Positions 52,670-62,232 are shown, numbered from the stretch's first letter. The stretch: 64,000 nt of DNA from Flavobacteriales bacterium (GCA_016703105.1 JADJCS010000014.1:172507-236506), one strand, 5' to 3'. Numbers and translations are program-made. Notes: a model not told the origin generated them from the sequence alone.

Positions 52670-54570
52670 ATGAGCGACGCGATCAAGCACGAATGCGGCA
52701 TAGCGCTGATCCGCCTGCGCAAACCCTTGGAGCATTACCACCAGCGGTACGGCACTCCGTTCTACGGGCTCCAGAAGCTCTTCCTGCTTATGGAAAAGCA
52801 GCACAACCGCGGGCAGGACGGTGCCGGAGTGGCCACCATCAAGCTGGATCCGGACCCAGGGCTCAATTACATCGATCGCGAACGCAGTACGGACAAGCAG
52901 GCCATCCAGAAGATCTTCGGGAAGATCCAGAAGGGCTACGAAGATGCTCTGCGCCAGGAACCGAAGCGTAAGAGCGACGCCGCCTGGTTGAAGGAGCATG
53001 TGCCCTTCTTGGGGGAACTGCTCATGGGCCATTTGCGCTACGCAACCTACGGAAGGGATAGCCTGGAGAACTGCCATCCGCGCCGCCGCCTCAACAACTT
53101 CATCACCCGCAACCTTGTGGTGGCCGGAAACTTCAATATGACCAATGTGGACGAGCTCTTCGAACTGCTCGTCACCATCGGCCAGCACCCCAAGGAACGG
53201 AGCGATACGATGACGGTGTTGGAGAAGATCGGCCACTTCCTGGATGTGGAGAACGATCGCCAGCTACACATCCATCGGCAATTGGGCTACGCCGACAAGC
53301 AGATCACACCGCTGATCGGCCAGAAGATGGATCTGCGGCAGGTGCTGGTGAACAGTGCGGTGGATTTTGACGGTGGTTATGCGCTTGCGGGCATGGTGGG
53401 TCATGGGGACGCTTTCGTGTTGCGCGATCCGAACGGTATCCGTCCGGCGTTCTGGTACGCCGATGATGAGTTGGTGGCAGTGGCCAGCGAGCGTCCCGCC
53501 ATCCAGACCGCCTTCGCCTTGCGCACGGAGGATGTGCGTGAGTTGACCCCGGCCACGCATTGATCATCCGAAAGGACGGCAGCTACGGCGAAGAGCTGAT
53601 CCGCGAACCGGCCGAACGGAAGGCGTGCAGTTTCGAGCGTATCTATTTCAGCCGCGGTAGCGACCGCGATGTTTACCGGGAACGTATCGCATTGGGCCGC
53701 TCGCTTTGTCCAGCCATCCTGGATGCGGTGGACCACGACCTGGAGAACACCGTGTTCAGTTTCATACCCAACACGGCCGAGGTGGCTTGTTATGGGATGA
53801 TGAAAGGCATTGAGGATGAACTGGACCGGGTGAAGGAACGCCGGATCCTGGAGCTGGGCGTTCCGCCCGACCCCACTGTGCTGCGAGCCATCCTGGCTAT
53901 GCGGCCGCGCCTGGAGAAGGTCGCCATCAAGGACGCCAAGCTTCGCACCTTCATCACCGCGGATGATGCGCGCGATGATCTCGTGGCCCATGTGTACGAT
54001 ATCACCTACGGCAGCGTGCGACCCGGCGTGGACAATCTGGTGGTGATCGACGACAGCATCGTGCGGGGCACCACGCTGAAGCAGAGCATTCTGCGGATGT
54101 TGGACCGGTTGGAGCCGAAGCGCATCGTGGTGGCCAGCAGCGCCCCACAGATCCGCTATCCCGATTGCTATGGTATCGACATGGCCAAGCTCGGGGACCT
54201 CGTTGCGTTCCAGGCGGCCATCGCCCTGCTTAAGCAGACCAAACAGGAGAACATCATCGACGATGTGTACGATCGCTGCCTCGTTCAGGTGGAACAACCC
54301 ATGCACACCATCGAGAACGTGGTGAAGGATATCTACCGGCCCTTCACCGCCGAGCAGATCAACACCAAGATCACCGAGTTGCTCACACCGCCTTCGATCA
54401 AGGCCGAGGTGCGGATCCTGTTCCAAAGCATCGAAGGGCTGCACACGGCTTGTCCTGCGCACACCGGTGATTGGTATTTCACCGGGGACTATCCCACGCC
54501 TGGTGGCCGTCGTGTCGTGCTGCGTGCTTTCATCAACTTCATGCAGGGGCGCAACGTGCGCGCGTACTGA
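52670..54570 (+). pseudogene. purF: Amidophosphoribosyltransferase, split by one missing base
   Basis: The first committed step of purine synthesis. N-terminal glutaminase domain: Cys9 as nucleophile (HECGIALIRL), RGQDGAGVA, GHLRYATYG. C-terminal PRPP-binding domain: VVIDDSIVRGTT. The first piece stops at 53563 (after ELTPATH) and the second piece begins in the next frame at 53560 with IIRKDGSYGEELI. Inserting one G after 53552 (CCCCGG to CCCCGGG) reads straight through as TPGHALIIRKDGSY, giving 633 residues, the length of Bacteroidota PurF variants. Total length 1901 nt is one short of a multiple of three. Since purF is rarely lost, a sequencing error is the likeliest cause. Confidence 0.88.
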
Positions 54571-54680
54571 ACGCGAGCCCCTGCCCATGCTCGCTTTCCA
54601 GTGATACCGTGGAAGGCGCTTGTTCCATCGGCGACTTTCCGTGCTTGCGCGGTCGCCGAACAAAAGCTCCTTCGGCGGAA

Positions 54681-54688
54681 TACATTGC
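54681..54688 (+). promoter_or_regulatory. Candidate -7 element (TACATTGC)
   Basis: TACATTGC 12 bases before the ATG at 54701, resembling the TAnnTTTG element with one base missing. Confidence 0.3.
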
Positions 54689-54700
54689 GTGCCATCCGGT

Positions 54701-56086
54701 ATGAGACCCCTGTCGTTGACCCTTAGGCGCGGCATGATCACGATGGCATGCGCTGCGATCATCTTGGTCCCCGCACTGATCAATGGGTTCCCGTTCGTTT
54801 ATGCCGACACAGGCACCTACGTGCGAAGTGCGTTCGAGGGGTATGTACCCTTTGATCGACCCTATTGGTACGGACCCTTCATACGTGCGACCAGCCTGGG
54901 TGGAACGACCCTCTGGGGGGTGGTGATCGCGCAAGCGATACTGTGCGCGAGCTATATGCTCCGTATTTCCTCCTTGGTGCTCCCGACCATGATCGTCGGT
55001 CGCGTTGCGATCGCAGCCTGCATGCTTCTGAGTGTGGGAACCGGCTTAGGCTGGTATGTCGGCCAACTACTGCCGGACATCTTCACCGGTATCGGACTTC
55101 TGGCGGTGTTCCTCCTCGTGAGAGGTGCCAATGGCCCCTGGCTCCGAGGTATGGACAGCATTGTGATCGCCGGTGCGTGCTGGATGCACTTGAGCAATCT
55201 CCTCATACTTCCATTGGCCGGCATGGCGCTCTTGCTCATCGATCGGTGCTCACCGTCGAGGCCGCTCGGTCGTGGTATCGTGTGGCTTGCCTTGGCCACC
55301 GTTCTGGGATGGGGAGCTCTCGCATTGGCGAACAGGATGCTGGATGGCAACGCCTATATATCCCGTTCCAGCCATGTCTTCTTGATGGGCCGGATGCTCG
55401 ATACGGGCATGCTCCGGCCGTATTTGATGGAGCATTGTGCTACCGAGCAGTTTGGCATTTGTGCCTACATCGATAGCCTGCCACCACACAGTCAAGCGTT
55501 CCTCTGGTGGGACAGCAGCCCTGTGGTCAAACAAGGGGGGTGGGAAGCGACACGGGAGGAGTACGATCGTATCGTGCATGGATCGTTCAAAGAGCCACGT
55601 TTCCTATGGTGGCATGTACGTGGAAGTCTGGCTTCCACCTGGGAGCAACTGGGCATTTGGGAGATCTGCAAGGGATCCGCTTCGGAGTGGCATCGTGCGC
55701 CGGACAGTCCTTCGTACAGGATGCTCGCTACACACCTTCCGCACGAGCTGGACAACTTTCTTGGATCGATGCAGAACGGCGGGCGAGGTGGGCTCGACAT
55801 GCGATGGCCGGACCTGAGCTACCGGTCGCTATTGGCATTGACCGTGCTCGCGGCGGCGTGGACGCTGGCGTACCGGTCACATGGTCCGCAAGACGCCGAA
55901 GCTCGGACGCTGGTCCTGTTCTCCTTGCTGGCGATAGTCATTGGAGCGTGGGTTTGCGCCACGTTGAGCGTGGTGGACGCGCGCTACCTCGCACGCGATT
56001 CCTGGCTGCTGCCTTTGGCGGTGATCCTCTTCTTCGCGCAGCGTATGAAGGTACCTGCGCCTGCGGTGCACCGCTCAATCGGCTGA
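54701..56086 (+). CDS. Polytopic membrane protein of unknown function
   Basis: A 461-residue protein with about nine hydrophobic segments. A first membrane helix is followed by NGFPFVYADTGTYVRSAF and FDRPYWYGPFIRATS, an acidic loop pattern reminiscent of GT-C-type glycosyltransferases, though I cannot assign it. A ~110-residue soluble loop (residues ~245-375, with ICAYIDSLPPHSQAFLWW) precedes the last three helices. The start with best support is 54701; an earlier in-frame ATG would add 27 residues. Its 3' end overlaps the convergent protease gene by 12 bp. Confidence 0.6.
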   Translation: MRPLSLTLRRGMITMACAAIILVPALINGFPFVYADTGTYVRSAFEGYVPFDRPYWYGPFIRATSLGGTTLWGVVIAQAILCASYMLRISSLVLPTMIVGRVAIAACMLLSVGTGLGWYVGQLLPDIFTGIGLLAVFLLVRGANGPWLRGMDSIVIAGACWMHLSNLLILPLAGMALLLIDRCSPSRPLGRGIVWLALATVLGWGALALANRMLDGNAYISRSSHVFLMGRMLDTGMLRPYLMEHCATEQFGICAYIDSLPPHSQAFLWWDSSPVVKQGGWEATREEYDRIVHGSFKEPRFLWWHVRGSLASTWEQLGIWEICKGSASEWHRAPDSPSYRMLATHLPHELDNFLGSMQNGGRGGLDMRWPDLSYRSLLALTVLAAAWTLAYRSHGPQDAEARTLVLFSLLAIVIGAWVCATLSVVDARYLARDSWLLPLAVILFFAQRMKVPAPAVHRSIG

Positions 56087-58300
56087 TCGTACGAGTCGCC
56101 CGTTCTTCTCCAGCTTCGCCATTGCTTTCGCGTTCGCAGCGAGCTTCGCATCGCCATGCACTACGATACGTGAGGAAGGATCCACGTTCAGCTTTGTGGA
56201 TATGTCGAGGAGGAGCTCCGAGCCAGGCATCAAGTGGAGCGTGCTGCCGGTCTCCAGGCGCAGTTCGCTCCCGGGTTCGAACAACACGGACGCACCGGAG
56301 GAGATGGTAAAGCGCGTGGGGGGGGAGAAGTAGGGGCGCCCCTGGACCTCGCCTTGCAGGGCCATGCGCGTGGGTGTGAGCGATCGGTCGATCACCATCC
56401 GCTTGCCGGCGGACATGATCAGAGAACGACCGTCCTTGCCCCGCAAGGGTGGTAGCACGATACTGTCCGCGCACCAGGTGACGTCGTTGTTGATCCGTGT
56501 AGCCCCGGTGCTTACCCGAAGCAGGATGGGGCCATCGCTCCGTTGTTCCAACAGCTCCACGCGAAGGCCATTGAGGTAGACCGTGCGGTTGTCCGGTACA
56601 CCACCCTTGTTCTTCTCTCGTTTTCCGCCTGCGGTAAGCGTAAGCATGTTCGCGGAAGAGGGGTTCGAGGCCATGCTCAGCACGCGCGATCCTCCGGCAC
56701 TGAAGGCGTGGTCCGGCCTCCCGAAGAATCGGGGGCTGCGAGAAGGGTCACCGCCGGGGGCCTTCAGAATACAGGGTACGAAATGTTCACCCCGTTCCAA
56801 GGCATCATCCCCGTTCCTGTCATACACCACGAGCTCCTGCTCGCTATTGCCGCTGAGCGGGTTCTCACGCACCCTCCGGAAAGCGATCGTCTGGCCACCG
56901 AACGGGCAGGTGCCGCGCAAGGTGTCGTCCGTAAGTTCGAGGTCGTAGTGCCCGCAGGCCGTCAAGGGACGCAGATAGTCCGCGTAGCCGCCGAAAATGT
57001 TCCTGCCGCGCTTGTTGTCGCGTTCGATCTGCATCGTCATGAAAAGTCCAGGCCGTGCTTTCGCAATGCAGGGATTGTTGGTGTCCTCCCAATGGAAGCG
57101 ATCGGTGGGGGAACCGTTCAGCGCATAGGTCTGGTGGTTCTCCACCCAAAGCCACTGCTGGTGCTCCCCCTCCGGCAGGAAGGGCATGCGGATGCGCAAG
57201 GCATCGCCACTGGTGACGAGATCGCGCAGCAAAAAGATGCCGGTATCACCGGCGATGGGATCGAGGTCTCCATTGATGACGTTCTCTTCCGCGTCCCGCG
57301 CATTGATGCGGAAGGGTGCGTTCGGTAGGCGCCAACCCAGGCGGTCGCGGTCCCATCCGCTGCATGTGAGCAGGCTGCTGCTGGACGCGCCCATCATGCT
57401 CCATCCACCTTGCACACAGAGCGAGTAGCTGTCGAACTGGGCGGCGTTGCCTCCGCCGCTGTGGAAGTTGTTGCTGCCCAAAAGCAGGTGATTGAATTCG
57501 TGCTTCAGGATCTCGAAGGGCAGGGCGTTCATCCCTCCGAAGCGGCTCTGCGTATCGCTTTCGTAACCGAAGAGCTTGCCGCTGCTGCCCGGGTCGGTGC
57601 TGCCCTGACCATGCGTGAGACTGCTGTTCCGAAGGATCACCATCACATGATCGTAGCTGTGCGGATCGTCGGCACCGGGGGTTTTCGGCATTCCCACCGC
57701 GGCGCCGTCCTTCCACAGATCGAAGTCGGCGGGTGTGAGCCCATGGGCCGTTCGGAACGCGGGCAACTTGTTCGCCTCTTTGATCACTAGGGCGTTGGCG
57801 CTTCCGCCGTTCGCTGCGGTGGGGTACTCGCTCTCGCGCAAGGTGAATAGATGATCGATATGATCGCCCAGTACGATGTATTGACCCAGGCTGATATCGT
57901 GATAGTACCGCGTTACCGTCGCCTTGGGAACCTTGAGCTGCTGCGGATCGAAGATGTTGTCCTTCCACCGTGGCAATTGTCCTTTTGGCCAATGCTCGGC
58001 GCCTTCGGCCTGTGGGTCCTTGCCCGGGTTCTTGTCGTAGACCACTTCGGCGAAGAGCACCAGGATGCGTATCGTACCATGCGGGCTGAGGTACCAGCCG
58101 TTCTCGCTGTTCTGTTCAGTGCTCGTATCCTTCACTACGGCCAAAGTCACCGGTTCCACCACAGGCTTGGTGGTCGGCATCCCTTGAGGAAAACCGCGCG
58201 GTGGCATCTTGGCCTTTCCGGGAAGGACCGGGCGACCAGTTTGCGCCTGGCCAAGGGTAGCCAGCGAAAGGAGGATCGGGAAGGTGGAAGCCAGACGCAT
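56075..58300 (-). CDS. Secreted metalloprotease, M6-like, without T9SS domain
   Basis: A 741-residue protein with a signal peptide (ending LGQAQ). The zinc motif HEFNH (in FEILKHEFNHLLLGSNNFHS) follows the HExxH rule. The surrounding blocks (IRILVLFAEVVY, KATVTRYYHDISLGQY, DHVMVILRNSS, GGWSMMGASSS) resemble M6/immune-inhibitor-type or related secreted proteases. The C-terminal ~150 residues form a beta-rich region reading LFEPGSELRLETGSTLHLMP, ending without a T9SS sorting domain. The protein may therefore be periplasmic or exported another way. It likely degrades proteins outside the cytoplasm. Confidence 0.65.
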   Translation of the reverse strand: MRLASTFPILLSLATLGQAQTGRPVLPGKAKMPPRGFPQGMPTTKPVVEPVTLAVVKDTSTEQNSENGWYLSPHGTIRILVLFAEVVYDKNPGKDPQAEGAEHWPKGQLPRWKDNIFDPQQLKVPKATVTRYYHDISLGQYIVLGDHIDHLFTLRESEYPTAANGGSANALVIKEANKLPAFRTAHGLTPADFDLWKDGAAVGMPKTPGADDPHSYDHVMVILRNSSLTHGQGSTDPGSSGKLFGYESDTQSRFGGMNALPFEILKHEFNHLLLGSNNFHSGGGNAAQFDSYSLCVQGGWSMMGASSSSLLTCSGWDRDRLGWRLPNAPFRINARDAEENVINGDLDPIAGDTGIFLLRDLVTSGDALRIRMPFLPEGEHQQWLWVENHQTYALNGSPTDRFHWEDTNNPCIAKARPGLFMTMQIERDNKRGRNIFGGYADYLRPLTACGHYDLELTDDTLRGTCPFGGQTIAFRRVRENPLSGNSEQELVVYDRNGDDALERGEHFVPCILKAPGGDPSRSPRFFGRPDHAFSAGGSRVLSMASNPSSANMLTLTAGGKREKNKGGVPDNRTVYLNGLRVELLEQRSDGPILLRVSTGATRINNDVTWCADSIVLPPLRGKDGRSLIMSAGKRMVIDRSLTPTRMALQGEVQGRPYFSPPTRFTISSGASVLFEPGSELRLETGSTLHLMPGSELLLDISTKLNVDPSSRIVVHGDAKLAANAKAMAKLEKNGRLVRSAD

Positions 58301-58316
58301 TCGTCCGAAAGTACGA

Positions 58317-58826
58317 TTAGGCCTTGGGGGCCTTGTAAAGCGGAACTGTGCTGCACGGCTCGCCGAACATCAGGCTTTTCACCACGGGCAACAGCTTGGC
58401 GCTCAGTTCCACATAAGCGTTCAAGGGAACGGGCAGTTTGCTGCAGCCCTTCACTACGATGCGGGCGTTGCGATAGGGTTCCACATCCAGTTGATGCACG
58501 AAGCGGGTGAAGACCGCTCGCTCCAATTGGTCCGCATCACCCTGTGTGACGAACACCGCGTGCGGTTGCAGGTGCGTGGCGACGAGCATATAAGCCCAAG
58601 TGGGAATGATCGCATCCGCCGAGCAATACACGGAAACGAAGTTGCCTTTGTACTGCGACCAGTCATGTTCCTTCGCGAAGGCGCGCAGGTCATCCTCCTT
58701 CAACGCGACCTCCTGCCAGAGCAGCGGCTTTAGATCGAAGACCACGCGCTCAGCTTGTGGATAGAACTTCTCCAGATCGAGGGTGACGATCCCGCTCGTG
58801 GCTACCTTGTTTACGATCTCCGCCAT
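58317..58826 (-). CDS. DUF2480 family protein
   Basis: A 169-residue soluble protein matching the Bacteroidota DUF2480 pattern from memory (IVNKVATSGIVTLDLEKFYP, FDLKPLLWQEVALKEDDLR, AIIPTWAYMLVAT, KLPVPLNAYVELSAKLLPVV, SLMFGEPCSTVPLYK). Such genes are often near sufE/sufT in Bacteroidota, and here it lies 1.2 kb downstream of sufT on the same strand with one T9SS gene between. A role in Fe-S cluster assembly is guessed from that location only; the conserved late cysteine (GEPCS) would fit it. Confidence 0.8.
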   Translation of the reverse strand: MAEIVNKVATSGIVTLDLEKFYPQAERVVFDLKPLLWQEVALKEDDLRAFAKEHDWSQYKGNFVSVYCSADAIIPTWAYMLVATHLQPHAVFVTQGDADQLERAVFTRFVHQLDVEPYRNARIVVKGCSKLPVPLNAYVELSAKLLPVVKSLMFGEPCSTVPLYKAPKA

Positions 58827-58857
58827 CGCCGCAAAGGTACCGTCAACCCAGCGGGAC

Positions 58858-59931
58858 CTAGCGGGTCACCATGAGCTTGCGGGCCGCAGTCCGGGTGGCG
58901 CTTTCCACCGTGACGGTATACGGGCCTGCGCTGATCAGGCTCAGGTCGAGATCGATCGTCCGTCTGCCCATCGGGAGCGTGCCCTGGAAGAGCGCGCGCA
59001 CGGGGCGCCCGGCCATATCCCGAAGTATGATCAGGTAGCTGGATGCCTCCGTGACCTCCAACGTGAGTTGCGCACGTTCCCGGGCGGGATTCGGAGAGAG
59101 GAGCACGTTCGCATCGCTATTGTGCGGTTCGGGTATGGCTACCGGGAAGTTGCCCAGTTTGAACACCACGCCGCTCGTGTTACATACCCACGCGCCCTGT
59201 AGATCGTTGTCCAAGGCGATGCCGCTCAGGTTCGTTACGCCTACGGGGAGCAAATGCTCCGTGATGAAAACGCCGTCCGCAGTGAATTCCGCGATGCCAT
59301 CGTCCGAGCTGCTCACGATGAATAGGTTGCCCGATACGGGCGAGATGTCGAGGTCGCCATAGTTCACATCGAAGTACGGTTGCACAGAGAACGTGTAAAG
59401 TGTATCGCCCGTGGTCGCGTCGATCTCAGCGACGCGGTTCTCCTCGAAACCACCGGGCACATTGTCCTGCACGAGGAAGAAGGTACCGCGTTGTGGGTGG
59501 TAGGAGCCACCGACCACATGGCTGTCACCGAAGCCTGCTACCAACGTATCGATCACTTGGTTCGTCGCTTCGTCGATGGCGTAGATCTCTGCCGCGCCGC
59601 TCTCACCGTTCACCAGAAGCAACTGCCCCTGCGCCACGAAAGTGCCGTTCATGGTGAGGTCCGCAGGCGACATATCGATGTCCACGTCGTTCGCCGATCC
59701 GCCCACCATCGTTGCCGAGGTAATGAACGTTCCGTCCTCCGCATAGCGGTCTATGGTGCTGGCGCTACAACCGATGACCATGATCTCAGCAGCGGGCGAA
59801 TTGTACGCGATGCCACAAGTACCACCTGTGTTCGAGGGGTTGAACTGTGTAAGCACGGTGAGTTGCGCACAGAGCGGAAGTGCGGCGATGAATGCGAGCG
59901 GAGTTGCGAAAAGGGCGTAGCGTGGGATCAT
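58858..59931 (-). CDS. Secreted beta-propeller-like protein with T9SS sorting domain
   Basis: A 357-residue protein. Signal peptide MIPRYALFATPLAFIAALPL...CAQ. The body is repeated beta-strand blocks (YAEDGTFITSATMVGGSAND, GDSHVVGGSYHPQRGTFFLV, DLDISPVSGNLFIVSSSDDG), probably a propeller of the SdiA-regulated/NHL sort. The C-terminus is a T9SS domain (LSPNPARERAQLTLEV, RDMAGRPVRALF, SAGPYTVTV). It interrupts the suf-DUF2480 neighbourhood on the minus strand and may be co-transcribed with DUF2480 (31 bp apart). A start 21 bases upstream is equally possible. Confidence 0.78.
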   Translation of the reverse strand: MIPRYALFATPLAFIAALPLCAQLTVLTQFNPSNTGGTCGIAYNSPAAEIMVIGCSASTIDRYAEDGTFITSATMVGGSANDVDIDMSPADLTMNGTFVAQGQLLLVNGESGAAEIYAIDEATNQVIDTLVAGFGDSHVVGGSYHPQRGTFFLVQDNVPGGFEENRVAEIDATTGDTLYTFSVQPYFDVNYGDLDISPVSGNLFIVSSSDDGIAEFTADGVFITEHLLPVGVTNLSGIALDNDLQGAWVCNTSGVVFKLGNFPVAIPEPHNSDANVLLSPNPARERAQLTLEVTEASSYLIILRDMAGRPVRALFQGTLPMGRRTIDLDLSLISAGPYTVTVESATRTAARKLMVTR

Positions 59932-59979
59932 AGGGGCCGTTGTTGGATGCATCGAATGTACCGAAGCCCCGCCGCAGGC

Positions 59980-60003
59980 GCCCTCCCGAGTATTCGGGAG
60001 GGC
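59980..60003 (-). terminator. Terminator of the suf operon
   Basis: A ten-base-pair perfect stem (GCCCTCCCGA at 59980-59989 with TCGGGAGGGC at 59994-60003) and a four-base loop, abutting the stop codon of sufT at 60004. Confidence 0.7.
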
Positions 60004-60324
60004 TTACATGAACCCTAGCTCCAGCTGGGCTGCCTCGCTCATCATCGTACGGTCCCACGCCGGTTCGAAGGTGATCTCCACCTTGGCGCCGTTCACGCCT
60101 TGCACGCTGGCGACCTTCTGCTCCACTTCGCCGGGCAAGGTTCCCGCCACCGGGCACGCCGGACTGGTCAAGGTCATCTTGATGTACACGCTGGCATCGT
60201 CGTGGATCACCACGTCGTAGATCAGCCCCAGCTCGTAAATGTCCACGGGGATCTCGGGATCATAGATGGCCTTGAGCGCATTGATGATGCTCTCCTCCAG
60301 TTGTTTCTTCTCCTCGGGGGTCAT
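60004..60324 (-). CDS. sufT: SufT-like (DUF59/MIP18) Fe-S assembly protein
   Basis: A 106-residue protein of the MIP18/DUF59 family: IYDPEIPVDIYELGLIYDV is the family hallmark, followed by MTLTSPACPVAGTLPGEVE with the conserved cysteine, and ITFEPAWDRTMMSEAAQ. SufT helps mature Fe-S proteins. It overlaps sufE by four bases (60321-60324), is the last gene of the suf operon in this window, and is followed at once by a terminator. Confidence 0.88.
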   Translation of the reverse strand: MTPEEKKQLEESIINALKAIYDPEIPVDIYELGLIYDVVIHDDASVYIKMTLTSPACPVAGTLPGEVEQKVASVQGVNGAKVEITFEPAWDRTMMSEAAQLELGFM

Positions 60325-60752
60325 GACTTGGAAGAATAAGCCAGCGCGTAACGTTTCATCTGGTCCATCATCGCGCTGAGGCCATTGCTGCGGTTCGGGC
60401 TCAAATGCTCGCGTAAGCCGATGGCATCGATGAAGGTGAGCGGTGTGTCCAGGATCTCTTGGGGTGTTCGATCGTTCAGGACGCGCACGAGCAAGGCGAT
60501 AAGGCCCTTGGTGATCATGGCATCGCTGTCGGCGGTGAAGTGGACAAGGCCGTTCTTCTGTTCAGCGTTGAGCCACACGCGCGATTGGCAACCGCGCACG
60601 ATGTTCTCCTCGGTCTTCTTCTCCGGCGCGATCAACGGCAGGTCCTTGCCCAGCTCGATCAGGTGCTCGTAGCGGTCCTGCCAATCGCTGAAGATGGCGA
60701 ACTCGTCCACCACTTCTTGTTGGGCTTGGGTGATGGTCATCGGCAACGTCAT
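60321..60752 (-). CDS. sufE: SufE sulfur-acceptor protein
   Basis: A 143-residue protein of the SufE/CsdE family. The sulfur-accepting Cys is in IVRGCQSRVWL (about residue 54) and the flanking EFAIFSDWQDRYEHLIELGK and GLIALLVRVLNDRTPQEIL are family-typical. It takes persulfide from SufS and passes it to the SufBCD scaffold. Its ATG overlaps the stop of the upstream lipoprotein gene (ATGA) and its stop overlaps sufT, so all are coupled. A start four codons later is possible. Confidence 0.9.
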   Translation of the reverse strand: MTLPMTITQAQQEVVDEFAIFSDWQDRYEHLIELGKDLPLIAPEKKTEENIVRGCQSRVWLNAEQKNGLVHFTADSDAMITKGLIALLVRVLNDRTPQEILDTPLTFIDAIGLREHLSPNRSNGLSAMMDQMKRYALAYSSKS

Positions 60753-61174
60753 TTGACCGAACCGTCGCGCTTGTCATGGCTCTCTGAGGTCCGTGGAACA
60801 ACCTCGGCGTAGTACTTCGTCAGCTGTCGGCGATGATTCTGTTTCCACATCAGTTGACGGTTGTTCACCACTGGCCAGGATAGAATACAATCCGCCTGCA
60901 TGAAGGGCCTTTCCACACCAAGTTCGCGTTCGATGAACCACCGGTCTTTACCAATTGCAAATCCGAGAGCACCATCCGTTCAGCGGCGAGGAGTCTGGCG
61001 TTATCGGCTCTCCCGTAGTAGTGATCCGGGCAGTCCAGCATTCCTGAAGTTCCAGCTCGCGAAATTGAATCCGGAAAATTGCTGGCGGGGTTTCCCGCGT
61101 GCTGAGAATCGGCCGCAGCCACTTACGAGCAGTGCAAGGCGAAGACTATGATGGAACATTGTCCGCGGTTTCAT
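60749..61174 (-). pseudogene. Lipoprotein gene inside the suf operon, two frameshifts
   Basis: Starts at ATG 61174, overlapping the sufS stop (ATGA), with a lipobox LALLVSGC in MKPRTMFHHSLRLALLVSGC. The reading passes through three frames: up to about 61020 (NFASWNFRNAG), then CPDHYYGRADNARLLAAERM to about 60955, then KDRWFIERELGVERPFMQAD and NNRQLMWKQNHRRQLTKYYAEV to a TGA at 60749 that overlaps the sufE start. The span of 426 nt is an exact multiple of three, and both ends are coupled to real genes, so a 141-residue lipoprotein is the likely product with two compensating indels. I do not recognise it. Confidence 0.6.
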
Positions 61175-62225
61175 CGCAACATCTTCACGCCCTTCTTCAC
61201 TCCAGCCACCATCGCCTCCACCTCCCGCGATCGTATTGAAGGAAGCGAAACTCGCCCGCGTTGTTCCGCTCACGCCGAAGCGGTCCATCAGCGGTTGGGT
61301 GCAGTGGTGGCCCGTGCGTACGGCAATGCCTTGCTGGTCGAGTAGCGTGCCGAGGTCGTAGTGGTGTACACCATCGATCACGAAACTGATCACCCCAACT
61401 TTCTCTTTCGCGGTGCCGAAGATGCGCAGGCCATCGATGGCGAGCAGCTCCTTGGTCGCGTGTTCGAGCAGCGTGCGCTCGTGCGCAGCCATGGCGTCGA
61501 GGTCGTAGTCCTGCATCCAGCGGATGGCCTCGCCCAGCCCGATGATGCCCGCGATGTGCGGTGTGCCGGCCTCGAACTTGAAGGGCAGCTTCGCCCAGGT
61601 GCTCTTCTCCAGCGTGACCGTTTCGATCATCTCGCCACCGCCTTGCCAGGGGGGCATGCGCTCCAGCAATTCCTCGCGGCCGTACAGCACACCCGTGCCT
61701 GTCGGGCCATAGGCCTTGTGCCCGCTGAACGCGTAGAGGTCGGCGCCGAGATCCTGCACATCGACGTTCAGGTGCGGAATGGCTGCCATGCCGCTCGCAG
61801 GCCAGCTGCCACGGCACGATGTTGCTGTGGTGCTCCATGCCGCTGATCACCACCTCATCGCCTTTCTTCAGAATTAGTTGACCAAGACTGGTCGCAGCCA
61901 GGTTGATGCTCGCCGTGGTGCCACTGGTGAAGATGATATCGTGCGCGTGCTTCGCGTTGATGTGCGCACGAACCGTTTCACGCGCGGCCTCTTGCGCCTC
62001 GGTGGCCTTGGTGCTCAGCGTGTGCACACCTCGGTGTACGTTGGCGTTGATCGTGGCGTAGTAAGCACTCTCCGCCTTGATCACGCGGCGCGGCTTCTGG
62101 CTGGTGGCGGCGTTGTCGAAGTACACGAGCGGCTTGCCGTGCACCAGCTCCTTCAGGATCGGGAACTGCGCACGGATCTCCTCGACGTTGAAGGCAGACT
62201 TTACCGCTGAAGTCGAGTTGCTCAT
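61171..62225 (-). pseudogene. sufS: Cysteine desulfurase SufS, frameshifted and with an internal deletion
   Basis: The PLP enzyme that extracts sulfur from cysteine for Fe-S assembly. The N-terminal part (FDNAATSQKPRRVI, SGTTASINLAA, MEHHSNIVPWQLACERHG) is clear, and the C-terminal part (FSGHKAYGPTG with the PLP lysine, RTGHHCTQPLMDRFGV with the catalytic cysteine) is in another frame. Between ACERHG and AIPHLNVDVQ about 65 residues present in other SufS proteins are absent, including the DGAQA segment that holds the PLP-nitrogen Asp. A further one-base insertion near 61225 shifts the last 20 residues (REVEAMVAGVKKGVKMLR). As written the enzyme would be dead; assembly error is the likely cause. 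Confidence 0.85.
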
Positions 62226-62232
62226 GGGTTCA

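Noticed and set aside
52508..53236. N-terminal extension of the adhesin frame to 53236
   Set aside because: It would overlap the 5' part of purF antisense, and the signal peptide starts exactly at GTG 52507.
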